Assembly: GCA_017983695.1 (NCBI GenBank)
Contig: JAGOAX010000005.1
Location: 1-64,000 of the forward strand
Length of the DNA: 64,000 bases
From: Ferruginibacter sp.
Lineage (GTDB): Bacteria > Bacteroidota > Bacteroidia > Chitinophagales > Chitinophagaceae
Direction: 5' to 3'
Shown here: positions 42,115 through 51,026 of the stretch, in pieces
How the letters are laid out: every line of letters starts with the position of its first letter
How positions within the stretch are numbered: position 1 is the stretch's first letter
The notes under the pieces: generated by a model
What the model was told of the DNA's origin: nothing
What the model saw: only the letters and a program-made list of their open reading frames with translations
Databases searched by the model: none
Position numbers and translations under genes: made by a program

Positions 42115-43392
42115 ATGCAAAGAGATACCGTAATATTTGATTTAATAAATAAGGAATTAGACCGTCAGCGTAATGGAATTGAATTAATTGCTTCCGAAAA
42201 TTTTACCAGCCTGCAGGTAATGCAGAGTATGGGTACCTGCCCTACCAATAAATATGCAGAGGGTTACCCCGGTAAGCGGTATTATGGTGGTTGCGAAGTT
42301 GTAGACGAGATAGAAACACTGGCAATTGAAAGGCTTAAAAAAGTATTTAACTGCAGCTGGGCCAATGTGCAGCCGCACAGCGGTGCTCAGGCAAATGGCG
42401 CTGTTTTTTTAGCTGTAATGAAGCCCGGCGATAAATTTTTAGGACTGGATCTAAGCATGGGCGGCCATCTTACACACGGCAGCCCGGCCAATTTCAGTGG
42501 CAAAACTTACCAGGCATTACATTACGGTGTTACAAAAGAGGGCATTGTAGATTATGAACAGCTGGAAAAAATTGCCCGTGCCGAAAAACCAAAAATGATC
42601 ATCTGCGGCGCATCAGCTTACAGCAGGGATTGGGATTATAAACGCATACGTGCCGTGGCAGATGAAGTGGGCGCTGTTGTATTTGCAGATATTGCACATC
42701 CTGCCGGTTTAATTGCAGCAGGTTTATTAAGCGATCCTTTTGACCATTGCCATATTGTGACTTCTACCACACACAAAACACTGCGTGGGCCAAGAGGTGG
42801 TGTTATTATGCTGCGTAACGATTTTGAAAACCCCTGGGGCCTTAAAGATCCTAAAGGCAATTTACGCATGATGAGTTCTTTGCTGGACCTGGCTGTTTTT
42901 CCCGGTACACAGGGCGGACCATTAGAGCATGTAATTGCTGCTAAAGCAATTGCCTTTGGCGAAATACTTACCGAAGATTTTAAAGCCTACGGCAAACAGG
43001 TAATTGCTAATGCACAGGCAATGGCCAAAGCTTTTGTAAGCCGGGGCTATAATCTTATAAGTGGTGGTACCGATAATCATTTAATGCTAATTGACCTGCG
43101 TAATAAAAACCTTACCGGCAAAAAAGCTCAGGAAACTTTAGATAAAGCGCATATTACCTTAAACAAAAATGCTGTTCCTTTCGATGATAAATCTCCATTT
43201 GTTACATCGGGCATAAGAGTGGGTGTGCCGGCAGTAACCACAAGGGGTATGAAAGAAGCAGATATGGAAACAGTAGTGGCGCTTATTGACAAAGTGCTGA
43301 TGAATGCTGATGACGAAGCTATAATTGCTGATGTAAAAGCCACAGTAAAAACTTTTATGCAGCGGTTCCCTTTATATCCCGAATTAGGTTAG
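42115..43392 (+). CDS. glyA: Serine hydroxymethyltransferase
   Basis: A 425-residue PLP enzyme interconverting serine and glycine with tetrahydrofolate. Signatures include [10 protein letters not shown] at the start, [24 protein letters not shown] and the PLP lysine Lys221 in [14 protein letters not shown]. Length and motifs are standard. It is a stand-alone cytoplasmic housekeeping gene followed by a DUF4293 membrane protein gene. Confidence 0.96.
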   Translation: MQRDTVIFDLINKELDRQRNGIELIASENFTSLQVMQSMGTCPTNKYAEGYPGKRYYGGCEVVDEIETLAIERLKKVFNCSWANVQPHSGAQANGAVFLAVMKPGDKFLGLDLSMGGHLTHGSPANFSGKTYQALHYGVTKEGIVDYEQLEKIARAEKPKMIICGASAYSRDWDYKRIRAVADEVGAVVFADIAHPAGLIAAGLLSDPFDHCHIVTSTTHKTLRGPRGGVIMLRNDFENPWGLKDPKGNLRMMSSLLDLAVFPGTQGGPLEHVIAAKAIAFGEILTEDFKAYGKQVIANAQAMAKAFVSRGYNLISGGTDNHLMLIDLRNKNLTGKKAQETLDKAHITLNKNAVPFDDKSPFVTSGIRVGVPAVTTRGMKEADMETVVALIDKVLMNADDEAIIADVKATVKTFMQRFPLYPELG

Positions 43393-43441
43393 AAGTTTAG
43401 GGGTTTAGGAGATGCATCTAAACTTCTAAACCCCTAACTAA
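43390..43441. repeat. AT-rich inverted repeat blocks after glyA
   Basis: AGAAGTTTAGGGGTTTAGG is followed by CTAAACTTCTAAACCCCTAA: both sub-blocks are inverted but in swapped order, so two alternative hairpins are possible. Style resembles the borders of the S23-type genes, but no small gene is attached. Confidence 0.5.
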
Positions 43442-43463
43442 TAAAATCTCTAAATTTAATATT

Positions 43464-43874
43464 ATGATACAACGTATTCAATCTGTTTGGTTGTTATTAG
43501 CAGCTATTTGTTTGTTTTTAACTTACAAACTGCCGTTTTATGTTGGCACAAATGCTAAAGGCACTGTTGAGTATAATTTAACCGGCACCGAAAATTTTTT
43601 ATTAATGCTGGTAACATTTTTAACCGGTGCTCTTGCTGCAGTAACTATCTTCTTGTTTAAAAAAAGAATACTGCAGTTAAGACTATGTGTGCTGGGTATT
43701 GTAATAGAAGCATTACTAATTTTTCTTTATTATACCGAGGTAAAAACATTTACTACTGGCACTTACGCACTATGGGCAATATTACACAGCGTTGTGGTTA
43801 TTAGTTTCTTTTTAGCTGCTAAAGCAATTAATAAAGATGAGAAATTAATAAAAGACAGCGACAGGTTAAGATAA
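43464..43874 (+). CDS. DUF4293 membrane protein
   Basis: A 136-residue inner-membrane protein with four hydrophobic segments, starting MIQRIQSVWLLLAAIC as is typical of DUF4293. Its function is unknown; the family is limited mostly to Bacteroidetes. A perfect hairpin terminator follows. The last 60 bases of the gene were tandemly duplicated together with the terminator (second copy from 43985). Confidence 0.88.
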   Translation: MIQRIQSVWLLLAAICLFLTYKLPFYVGTNAKGTVEYNLTGTENFLLMLVTFLTGALAAVTIFLFKKRILQLRLCVLGIVIEALLIFLYYTEVKTFTTGTYALWAILHSVVVISFFLAAKAINKDEKLIKDSDRLR

Positions 43875-43898
43875 TTCAACTAAAGATACTGCACTAAC

Positions 43899-43924
43899 AA
43901 GCGCCCCGTTTAAACGGGGCGCTT
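43899..43924. terminator. Terminator 1 at the DUF4293/T9SS junction
   Basis: Perfect 26-bp palindrome with core GCGCCCCGTTTAAACGGGGC. Confidence 0.85.
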
Positions 43925-44054
43925 TGCATTTATAAATTCATGTGTAAGTTTAGTTTATTGTTTACAAACTTGGCTGAACTTGTATAGCTGCAAAGGCAAT
44001 TAATAAAAGCCAGCGACAGGTTAAGATAATTTTAATAAAAGATACCGCACAAAA

Positions 44055-44082
44055 AAAGCGCCCCGGATAACCGGGGCGCTTT
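44055..44082. terminator. Terminator 2 at the DUF4293/T9SS junction
   Basis: 12-bp stem AAAGCGCCCCGG / CCGGGGCGCTTT, loop ATAA; on the minus strand it ends in a T-run and serves the T9SS protein gene. Confidence 0.88.
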
Positions 44083-44111
44083 GCATTTATAACCTCATGT
44101 GTAAGTTTAGC

Positions 44112-46907
44112 TTATTGTTTTACAAACTTAATTGAACTTGCTTCGCCATCAGCAAAAACACCTTTAATGATGTATACTCCTTTTTGAAGATTAGTAACAT
44201 CTAAGCTGATGATGCTTGAACCTGCCTGCAATTGAACTGTACTGCGGTGTACCAGTTTACCTTCCATTGATACTATAGAAAGGTTAACGTTATCTTTTTT
44301 AGCAGTAATTATATTCAATTGTGCGGTGTTCATTACCGGGTTAGGTAAAATACCTGCCAGTTTGATATCGCTTTGTGTACCACCTAATTTGATAATAACT
44401 GAGTAAGCAGCTTTACCATCAACATCCACAGTTTTTATCCTGTAAAATACTGCTCCGGTTAAAATGGTATTATCTACATAGCTAACTGACTGTGCACATT
44501 CTGCCTGTGTTGCAGTTACAGTATTGATAGTAGCAAAGTTTCTGCCATCAGTTGAACGCTCAATTTCAAATACGGCTTTATCTGAACTGCATGCTGCCTG
44601 CCAGTTTAATGTGTTATACCCATTACCTTTTGCTGCATTAAAATATTGTATTGCTATTGGCAATGGTTTGTTGATACCACCCACACCAAATGGAGAGAAT
44701 ACAGTAATTCCAGTACGTGTTGCAGTATTGTTGGTCTGGCTACCTGTTCCTGTAACTGTTTCCCATGCTGCACCATAATGAGAGATACCAATTCTTGCAT
44801 CAGGGTTTGTACTAAATACAGCACCTTCATACGTCTCTGGCCAGTTTGTTGTCATTGTTATGCTAGGTGCTGCACCAGCAATCAAATTAACAGTCCATAC
44901 TGCATCAACAACAAATGATTTTTGAGACAGACTAAATGCAGTTCCATTAGGTTCTCCATTTACAGTTATACCATTAAATACACAAATATCGAAAGTATTA
45001 TTATTGTTATTTGCAGGAGTTAATGAAACCGGCAAATAATTTGGACCATCACCAACAGGTATAGTGCGTAATATTCCTGAATTAGGAAGAGTTACTCGTA
45101 CAAAGCCTTTTGCACCTGTACCATAATCTACCTGTGTTACAATACTTTTGATTGCAGTGAATGGTGCACCCCCTATTTGAGCATTACTTGTAATAGTAAG
45201 CCTTGCAGAAGATGGAATTACTAAGTTACCATTTGTAAGTGTCAGCGTACCGTCAAGAGTTCTGCTTGCAGTTAAATTAAGGCTTTCTGCCGGGGTTAAA
45301 TTTAAGGTAAGATTATTTAAACCTGTACCGGCCAATTCTGTTCCTTCAGTTTTTGTAGCACCGGTATAGGTAACATTATATACACCACCACCACTTGGTG
45401 TTACTGTCATATCCCCACCACTTCTTATAATATTTGAAGTGCTGGCCATGGTAAGTGTAAAAGCACCACCAGCTAAAGTACCACCGGCAAGATTTAAAGT
45501 TCCATTATTTGGTATTGTTGTATTAGCACCAAGAGTTTTGGTACCACTACCCGAAATTGTAAGATTAAAATAGGTAAGGCCTGCAAGTGTTTGAACGCCT
45601 GCACCACTATAATCAACTGTACCTGTTCCTGCAGTAAATGTACCGCCTGCTCCGGCTACGGGGCCAGGAGTTGCAGAAAGACTCAATGTACTTGATCCGC
45701 CATTAAGTGTACCATTGGTTCTTGTCCATGTGCCGGTAAATGTATGAGTCAAACCTGTTCCAAGATTAAGGGTACCACCAGCACCATTTATTGTTAATGC
45801 ATCTGCATTAACATTGCCGGTTAATGTTGCAGTATTGCCCGTTTTAGTCATAGATACATCACCGGTTATGTTAAATCCTGCAATACTCTGAGTAGCATTA
45901 CCTGTTATGGCTATTGAAGAACCATTGGCTGTAAAAATACCACTGTTAACAAAATCGCCGCCAAATGATAAATTAAAATTAGAACCTGAGGTATTTAATC
46001 CAGCACCTGGCTGAATCGTAAGGTCAACATTTGTATTTAATACCTTGGCTGCATTTAAAGTTATTACACCAGTATTAGTAATAATAACACCTCCAGTACC
46101 TGAAAAAGTAGCAGGCCATTCAACACCTGCTGTACGGCTGGTTGCAGTGTTATATTGTATTCTTGATGCTCCGCCATAAGTAAGTGCAGCTGAAACAACT
46201 GCTGTTCCTTCCATAGAAAGCCTACCGTTAACAGTTACACCAGTAGTTGTTTTGGTATTGGTAACATTGGCGCCAGAAAGGGTAAGATTATTATAAGTAT
46301 AGGTACCCACTGTTTGAGAACCTGCATTATTATAGTTAACTGTACCTGTTGATGCGGTAAATGTACCACCAGTCATAGTTCCAGCTATAAAAAGCGTTCC
46401 GGTATTTGAAAATGTAAAATCATCATTTACATCTCCCATGGTAATGTTACCACTTACAGTAGCTGTTCCTGTAGATAAAGTTACTCCTGAAGATCTGGTA
46501 CCACTTCCCGTAGCAGCAACAGTTATAGAAGCACATGATAAACTACCGCTACCAACAGCTAGTATAATATTATCTCCAAAACCTGTACCAGCTCCAATTG
46601 TAACAGCATTAGTAACAGCTAAACTGTTAGGTGATGCTATTGAAACTGTAACATCACTTCCTCCACCAGTTAATGTTATGCTGTTACAAACCGCCGCAGT
46701 GTTTACAGTAACGTTAAAGTTGTTGGGAATAACCACATCTTCCGCCAATAACGGCACATGGTTTAATGACCAGTTTGTGGCTGTGTTCCAGTTATTACTG
46801 GTTGAGCCATCCCATGTATTAGTCTGCCCAATAGCAGTACCTGCAATAAATAGATTCATCGCCAGCAGAATAGCGAGTAGTTTAGTTTTAAGTAAAAACT
46901 TTTTCAT
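44112..46907 (-). CDS. T9SS type A sorting domain surface protein
   Basis: I start at ATG 46907 (MKKFLLKTKLLAILL); the in-frame ATG at 46916 adds three residues. The 931-residue protein has a signal peptide, about 600 residues of Gly/Thr/Asn-rich beta-strand repeats (units like NAGSQTVGTYTYNNLTLSGA and GAGVQTLAGLTYFNLTISGS) likely to fold as a beta-solenoid, a discoidin/fibronectin-like region, and a C-terminal Por sorting domain (LAGILPNPVMNTAQLNI, LQKGVYIIKG, IKFVKQ). It is exported by the type IX system and anchored or released at the surface. Binding target unknown. Confidence 0.88.
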   Translation of the reverse strand: MKKFLLKTKLLAILLAMNLFIAGTAIGQTNTWDGSTSNNWNTATNWSLNHVPLLAEDVVIPNNFNVTVNTAAVCNSITLTGGGSDVTVSIASPNSLAVTNAVTIGAGTGFGDNIILAVGSGSLSCASITVAATGSGTRSSGVTLSTGTATVSGNITMGDVNDDFTFSNTGTLFIAGTMTGGTFTASTGTVNYNNAGSQTVGTYTYNNLTLSGANVTNTKTTTGVTVNGRLSMEGTAVVSAALTYGGASRIQYNTATSRTAGVEWPATFSGTGGVIITNTGVITLNAAKVLNTNVDLTIQPGAGLNTSGSNFNLSFGGDFVNSGIFTANGSSIAITGNATQSIAGFNITGDVSMTKTGNTATLTGNVNADALTINGAGGTLNLGTGLTHTFTGTWTRTNGTLNGGSSTLSLSATPGPVAGAGGTFTAGTGTVDYSGAGVQTLAGLTYFNLTISGSGTKTLGANTTIPNNGTLNLAGGTLAGGAFTLTMASTSNIIRSGGDMTVTPSGGGVYNVTYTGATKTEGTELAGTGLNNLTLNLTPAESLNLTASRTLDGTLTLTNGNLVIPSSARLTITSNAQIGGAPFTAIKSIVTQVDYGTGAKGFVRVTLPNSGILRTIPVGDGPNYLPVSLTPANNNNNTFDICVFNGITVNGEPNGTAFSLSQKSFVVDAVWTVNLIAGAAPSITMTTNWPETYEGAVFSTNPDARIGISHYGAAWETVTGTGSQTNNTATRTGITVFSPFGVGGINKPLPIAIQYFNAAKGNGYNTLNWQAACSSDKAVFEIERSTDGRNFATINTVTATQAECAQSVSYVDNTILTGAVFYRIKTVDVDGKAAYSVIIKLGGTQSDIKLAGILPNPVMNTAQLNIITAKKDNVNLSIVSMEGKLVHRSTVQLQAGSSIISLDVTNLQKGVYIIKGVFADGEASSIKFVKQ

Positions 46908-47190
46908 GTTGTACAATTTAATTTTTAAAAATAAGATTAGAAAAACCGGTGGTTTTATTACAGAAAAAAGATTGGTGAGTCTTTATTGAGGAGATTGGAA
47001 AAGAGATTCAGTATCGTAAGATACTTGCTGCTGTTTTAAATAGCAGAAAACAATTCAATTACTTTGTGGAGTTTTGTGGTTTAGGTTGGGAGGTTTCTAT
47101 TATATAAGCATTGCTTGAAATTTGCTTTACATAATTCAAGTGTAAATGTATGTGAAACATACGACAAATCAAAAAAAATGCTGCTGTTTT

Positions 47191-50007
47191 TTAAAAAAAC
47201 GAGGCTGTTGTACTTTGCCTGGCCTTTTTAAAATTTAACGGACTACCTGCATAAACTATTTGTCCGCCACCATCGCCGGCCTCGGGGCCAAGGTCAATAA
47301 TCCAGTCGGCACTTTTTATTACATCCATATTATGCTCAATTACAATAATAGAATGGCCCTGTTCTATAAGGGCATTAAAAGAAGCCAGCAGTTTTTTTAT
47401 ATCATTAAAATGAAGCCCGGTTGTGGGCTCATCAAAAATAAATAAAATATGCCCCTGGGCTTTGCCCTTACCTAAAAACGAGGCCAGCTTAACCCGCTGG
47501 GCTTCGCCACCACTTAGTGTATCGGACGACTGGCCCAGTTTTACATAACCCAACCCAACACTACTGAGGGGCTGTATTTTTTTTACAACATCGGCATCAT
47601 CTGCAAAAAAATCAATGGCTTCATCAACACTCATTTCCAGTACATCGTAAATACTTTTTCCCTCGCCGGGGTATCCGGCAGGCAGATATTTTACTTCCAG
47701 CACTTCTTCTTTAAAACGTTTGCCACCGCATACATCGCAGGTTAAATGTACATCTGCCAAAAACTGCATTTCTACAATTTGTTCCCCTTCGCCCTTACAG
47801 GCATCGCAGCGGCCACCATCCACATTAAAAGAAAAATGTTTGGGTTGAAAGCCCCGTATTTTACTCATGGGCTGTTTGCTGTACAGGTCTCTTATTTCAT
47901 CATAGGCCTTTATATAAGTAACCGGGTTGCTACGGGATGATTTACCGATCGGATTCTGGTCGACCATTTCAATCTGAGAAATATAATCCACATCGCCTGT
48001 AATGGCTTTGTGTAATCCTGCTTTGTCAATAAACTCTCCTTTTAATTTTTGTAATGCCGGATATAATACCTGCTTTACCAATGTAGTTTTTCCGCTGCCG
48101 CTTACACCGCTAACCACACACAAGGTGTTTAATGGAAATTCGGCAGTAATATTTTTTAAATTATTTTGCCTGGCACCTTCTACTGTAATGGAGCGGTTCC
48201 ATTTACGGATTGTTTTTGGCGGCTCTATTTTTAAAACGCCTGATAAATATTTGCCGGTAAGGCTTTCTTTATTGGCAATAATCTCATCATAATTTCCTGC
48301 AGCTACTACTTCGCCTCCCAAATGACTTGCCAATGGCCCCATATCAATAATATGATCTGCTTCTCTCATCATCATTTCATCATGCTCTACCACCACAACT
48401 GTATTACCCAGATCACATAATTCTTTTAAAACTTTTATCAACCGTTCCGTATCCCTGCTGTGTAAACCAATTGATGGTTCATCTAAAATATATAATGAGT
48501 TGGTAAGGTTGCTGCCCAGGCTTCTGGTTAATTGAATGCGCTGGCTTTCGCCGCCACTTAAACTATTTGCTAAACGGTTTAAAGTAAGATAGCCCAAGCC
48601 AACATCCATTAATGTTTTTATGCGGTGATTGATTTCAATTAAAATTCTTTTAGCCACCTGCTCATCGTAAGCATTTAGCTTTAATACTGCAAACCATAGT
48701 TGCAAATCTTTTACGGGTAATTCACATAGTTCTCCAATATGTTTACCGCCAACTTTTACATACAGGGCTTCTTTACGCAGGCGATATCCTTTACATTCGG
48801 TACATAAAGTTCGGCCCCGGTAGCGGCTTAGCAAAACACGGTACTGTACTTTGTATAAATTAGCTTCCACTTCTTTAAAAAAATCATTAATGCCCTGTGC
48901 ATGTGCATTACCATTCCATAGTTCATCCAGTTGTTGGGCAGTTAAATCCATTACAGGTTTATGCACCGGGAAATCGAATTTTTTCGCAGCTTTAATAAAC
49001 TGATCTTTCCACCACACTAATTTTTCTCCCTTCCATGGTGCTACGGCGCCTTCGTAAACACTTAATTGTTTATTGGGGATAATAAGATCGGGATCAAGAC
49101 CCAGAATTTGAGAAAACCCTTCGCAGGTTGGGCAGGCACCATATGGATTATTAAAAGAAAATAAATTAGGCACCGGTTCTTCAAAAACAATTCCGTCTGC
49201 TTCAAACTTATTGGAAAAATGTTTTTGCTGTTTATCGTTTATCTCCAGGTATAGTTCTCCTTCTCCTTCGTAAAAAGCTGTATTAACCGAATCAGCTATG
49301 CGGTGTTTATCATCTTCATCGAATGTCTTAACTACAAAACGGTCAACTAATAAAAAAACTGTTTGTGGTTTGTGGTTTATAGTTTGCTGTTCCAGCAAAT
49401 CTTCAATACGTACAATCTCTTTATTAATGTATACTCTTGAAAATCCTTTTTGTAATAAAATGTTGAGCTCTTCTTTTGCGTTCCTGCTTTTTTGTTGTTT
49501 AAATGGCACCAGCACTAATGCTTTATCGCCGGTTTTTAAATTGGCAATAAACTCCACCACATCATTTACATCATCTTTTTTTACTGCTACACCGCTAACA
49601 GGCGAAATGGTTTTACCAGCTCTGGCAAATAACAGGCGCAGGTAATCATAAATCTCCGTCATGCTACCTACTGTGCTGCGTGGTGTACGGGTTATTACTT
49701 TTTGTTCTATTGCAATGGCCGGGCAAAGGCCTTTTATATAATCAACATCAGGTTTATTCATCCGTTGCATAAACTGGCGGGCATAGGCACTCAGGCTTTC
49801 GGCGTAGCGGCGCTGACCTTCGGCAAATAAAGTATCTATAGTTAAAGATGATTTACCCGAACCGGATACTCCCGTAACCACAATTAATTTATTGCGGGGA
49901 ATACTTACTGTTACATTTTTTAAATTATGAACTCTTGCCCCCTTTATATATATGTCAGTCTTTTTTTCTGTAATTGTTTCCATTTCCATTGTTTTTACTA
50001 TAGCCAT
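47191..50007 (-). CDS. uvrA: Excinuclease ABC subunit A
   Basis: I start at ATG 50007 (938 residues); ATG 50013 is also in frame. The protein has two ABC ATPase halves: Walker A GVSGSGKSSL and GVSGSGKTTL, signatures NSLSGGESQRIQL and DTLSGGEAQRVKL, Walker B LYILDEPSIGL and LFIFDEPTTGL, and zinc-finger cysteines in CPTCEGF, CTECKGY, CDACKGEG and CDVCGGK. It recognises DNA lesions and loads UvrB. Several UvrA paralogues exist in Bacteroidetes; this has full UvrA length. Confidence 0.94.
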   Translation of the reverse strand: MAIVKTMEMETITEKKTDIYIKGARVHNLKNVTVSIPRNKLIVVTGVSGSGKSSLTIDTLFAEGQRRYAESLSAYARQFMQRMNKPDVDYIKGLCPAIAIEQKVITRTPRSTVGSMTEIYDYLRLLFARAGKTISPVSGVAVKKDDVNDVVEFIANLKTGDKALVLVPFKQQKSRNAKEELNILLQKGFSRVYINKEIVRIEDLLEQQTINHKPQTVFLLVDRFVVKTFDEDDKHRIADSVNTAFYEGEGELYLEINDKQQKHFSNKFEADGIVFEEPVPNLFSFNNPYGACPTCEGFSQILGLDPDLIIPNKQLSVYEGAVAPWKGEKLVWWKDQFIKAAKKFDFPVHKPVMDLTAQQLDELWNGNAHAQGINDFFKEVEANLYKVQYRVLLSRYRGRTLCTECKGYRLRKEALYVKVGGKHIGELCELPVKDLQLWFAVLKLNAYDEQVAKRILIEINHRIKTLMDVGLGYLTLNRLANSLSGGESQRIQLTRSLGSNLTNSLYILDEPSIGLHSRDTERLIKVLKELCDLGNTVVVVEHDEMMMREADHIIDMGPLASHLGGEVVAAGNYDEIIANKESLTGKYLSGVLKIEPPKTIRKWNRSITVEGARQNNLKNITAEFPLNTLCVVSGVSGSGKTTLVKQVLYPALQKLKGEFIDKAGLHKAITGDVDYISQIEMVDQNPIGKSSRSNPVTYIKAYDEIRDLYSKQPMSKIRGFQPKHFSFNVDGGRCDACKGEGEQIVEMQFLADVHLTCDVCGGKRFKEEVLEVKYLPAGYPGEGKSIYDVLEMSVDEAIDFFADDADVVKKIQPLSSVGLGYVKLGQSSDTLSGGEAQRVKLASFLGKGKAQGHILFIFDEPTTGLHFNDIKKLLASFNALIEQGHSIIVIEHNMDVIKSADWIIDLGPEAGDGGGQIVYAGSPLNFKKARQSTTASFF

Positions 50008-50219
50008 AAACAAAAATACTTACATTAATGTTGCTGCGTTGCATATGTGAAACTTTTCTTAAAGCATTACCTCCAGTATTGTTTCGTAAAAATACGTGGT
50101 ACATTTACAATGAAAACGGTGTTAAAAATTGGGTGATAGTACTCATACTAATTTAAAAACATCCATTATTTTTACAGTCCAATATCTAAAAAAGTGAAAA
50201 GCCGCAGAGCCTATCTAAA

Positions 50220-50291
50220 AGACTTCTACGTAATTTTTCTCAATTTTTAGGTACTAAATAAAAGTCCTAACACTAAAAACTGTAGAAGTTT
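50220..50291 (+). promoter_or_regulatory. Long-range leader hairpin ending at the sigma factor start codon
   Basis: AGACTTCTAC (50220-50229) can pair with GTAGAAGTTT (50282-50291), the ten bases just before ATG 50292, with one G-U pair and a 52-base loop. If formed in the mRNA it would cover the translation start region. Confidence 0.4.
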
Positions 50292-50873
50292 ATGAAATGC
50301 CTTAACAATCTTACCGACCAGCAGCTTATCCACCTATACATGGAAGGCGACGCTGATGCCCTTGCAACCATCGTATTACGTTACAAGGACAAAATTTACA
50401 CCTCAATTTATTTATTAGTTAAAGACAAGTACCTGGCCGAAGACATTTTTCAGGATGTTTTTATCCGTATCATCGACACACTGAAAGGTGGCCGTTATAC
50501 AGATGAAGGAAAATTTTTACCCTGGGCCATGCGTATTGCACACAACATGTGTGTAGATCATTTTAGAAAAGTAAAACGCAGCCCAACTATTAAAACCAGT
50601 GACGACAGGGACATTTTTGAAGTACTGAACTTTAGCGAACCCGGTGCTGACCAAAAAATGATGGCTGGTCAAAGCCATGACAGGGTAAGGAAAATGGTAG
50701 ATATGCTGCCAGAAGACCAACGTGAAGTGATCATTCTGCGTCACTATGCCGATTTAAGCTTTAAAGAAATTGCTGATCTTACTAAATGCAGCATTAATAC
50801 TGCTTTGGGCCGCATGCGCTATGGTTTAATTAACCTGCGTAAACTGATGACAGAAAAGCAAATTGCATTATAA
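50292..50873 (+). CDS. RNA polymerase sigma-70 family (ECF) factor
   Basis: A 193-residue sigma factor with region 2 (LAEDIFQDVFIRIIDTLKGG, WAMRIAHNMCVDHFRKVKR) and region 4 (LPEDQREVIILRHYADLSFKEIADLTKCSINT as a helix-turn-helix, quoted in parts). Such factors direct RNA polymerase to stress or envelope promoters. No anti-sigma gene lies next to it, so control may be through its leader, where an inverted repeat ends at the start codon. It is followed by a strong terminator. Confidence 0.92.
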   Translation: MKCLNNLTDQQLIHLYMEGDADALATIVLRYKDKIYTSIYLLVKDKYLAEDIFQDVFIRIIDTLKGGRYTDEGKFLPWAMRIAHNMCVDHFRKVKRSPTIKTSDDRDIFEVLNFSEPGADQKMMAGQSHDRVRKMVDMLPEDQREVIILRHYADLSFKEIADLTKCSINTALGRMRYGLINLRKLMTEKQIAL

Positions 50874-50912
50874 CCTCATCCCAACCTTCTCCTGAAGGAG
50901 AAGGAGAAAAAG
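50873..50912. repeat. Hairpin repeat after the sigma factor gene
   Basis: CCTTCTCCTGAAGGAGAAGG forms a hairpin and belongs to the same C-rich/G-rich family as those at 13927 and 18406. Confidence 0.55.
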
Positions 50913-50950
50913 GAAATAATATATTTTTTTGTAACCCCCATATACAAATT

Positions 50951-50982
50951 AAAACCCTCCGTATTTTATGGAGGGTTTTTTA
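50951..50982. terminator. Bidirectional terminator
   Basis: 10-bp stem AAAACCCTCC / GGAGGGTTTT with a 9-base loop and T-run, between the convergent sigma factor and DsbD genes. Confidence 0.85.
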
Positions 50983-51026
50983 TATTTAAACTTTTACAGA
51001 CTGTTACGAATCCGCTTTTATTTAAA

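Larger units (their letters stand above)
43813..44140. repeat. Tandem duplication of a convergent gene junction
   Basis: Unit 1 (43813-43982) and unit 2 (43985-44140) both hold the 3' end of the DUF4293 gene, a GC-rich terminator and the 3' end of the T9SS protein gene. Unit 1 keeps the working DUF4293 end and a decayed T9SS end; unit 2 the reverse. Shared blocks include CAGCGACAGGTTAAGATAAT and GGGGCGCTTTGCATTTATAA. Confidence 0.85.

Noticed and set aside
44112..46907. Internal DNA repeats of the T9SS gene as a CRISPR-like array
   Set aside because: The recurrences are degenerate protein-level beta-strand repeats in frame, not identical direct repeats with unique spacers. No CRISPR array or cas gene is visible in the window.
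46438..46989. Open frame of 183 codons opposite the T9SS protein gene
   Set aside because: Valine/proline/alanine-rich product is the antisense image of the Gly/Thr repeats; no independent evidence for a gene.
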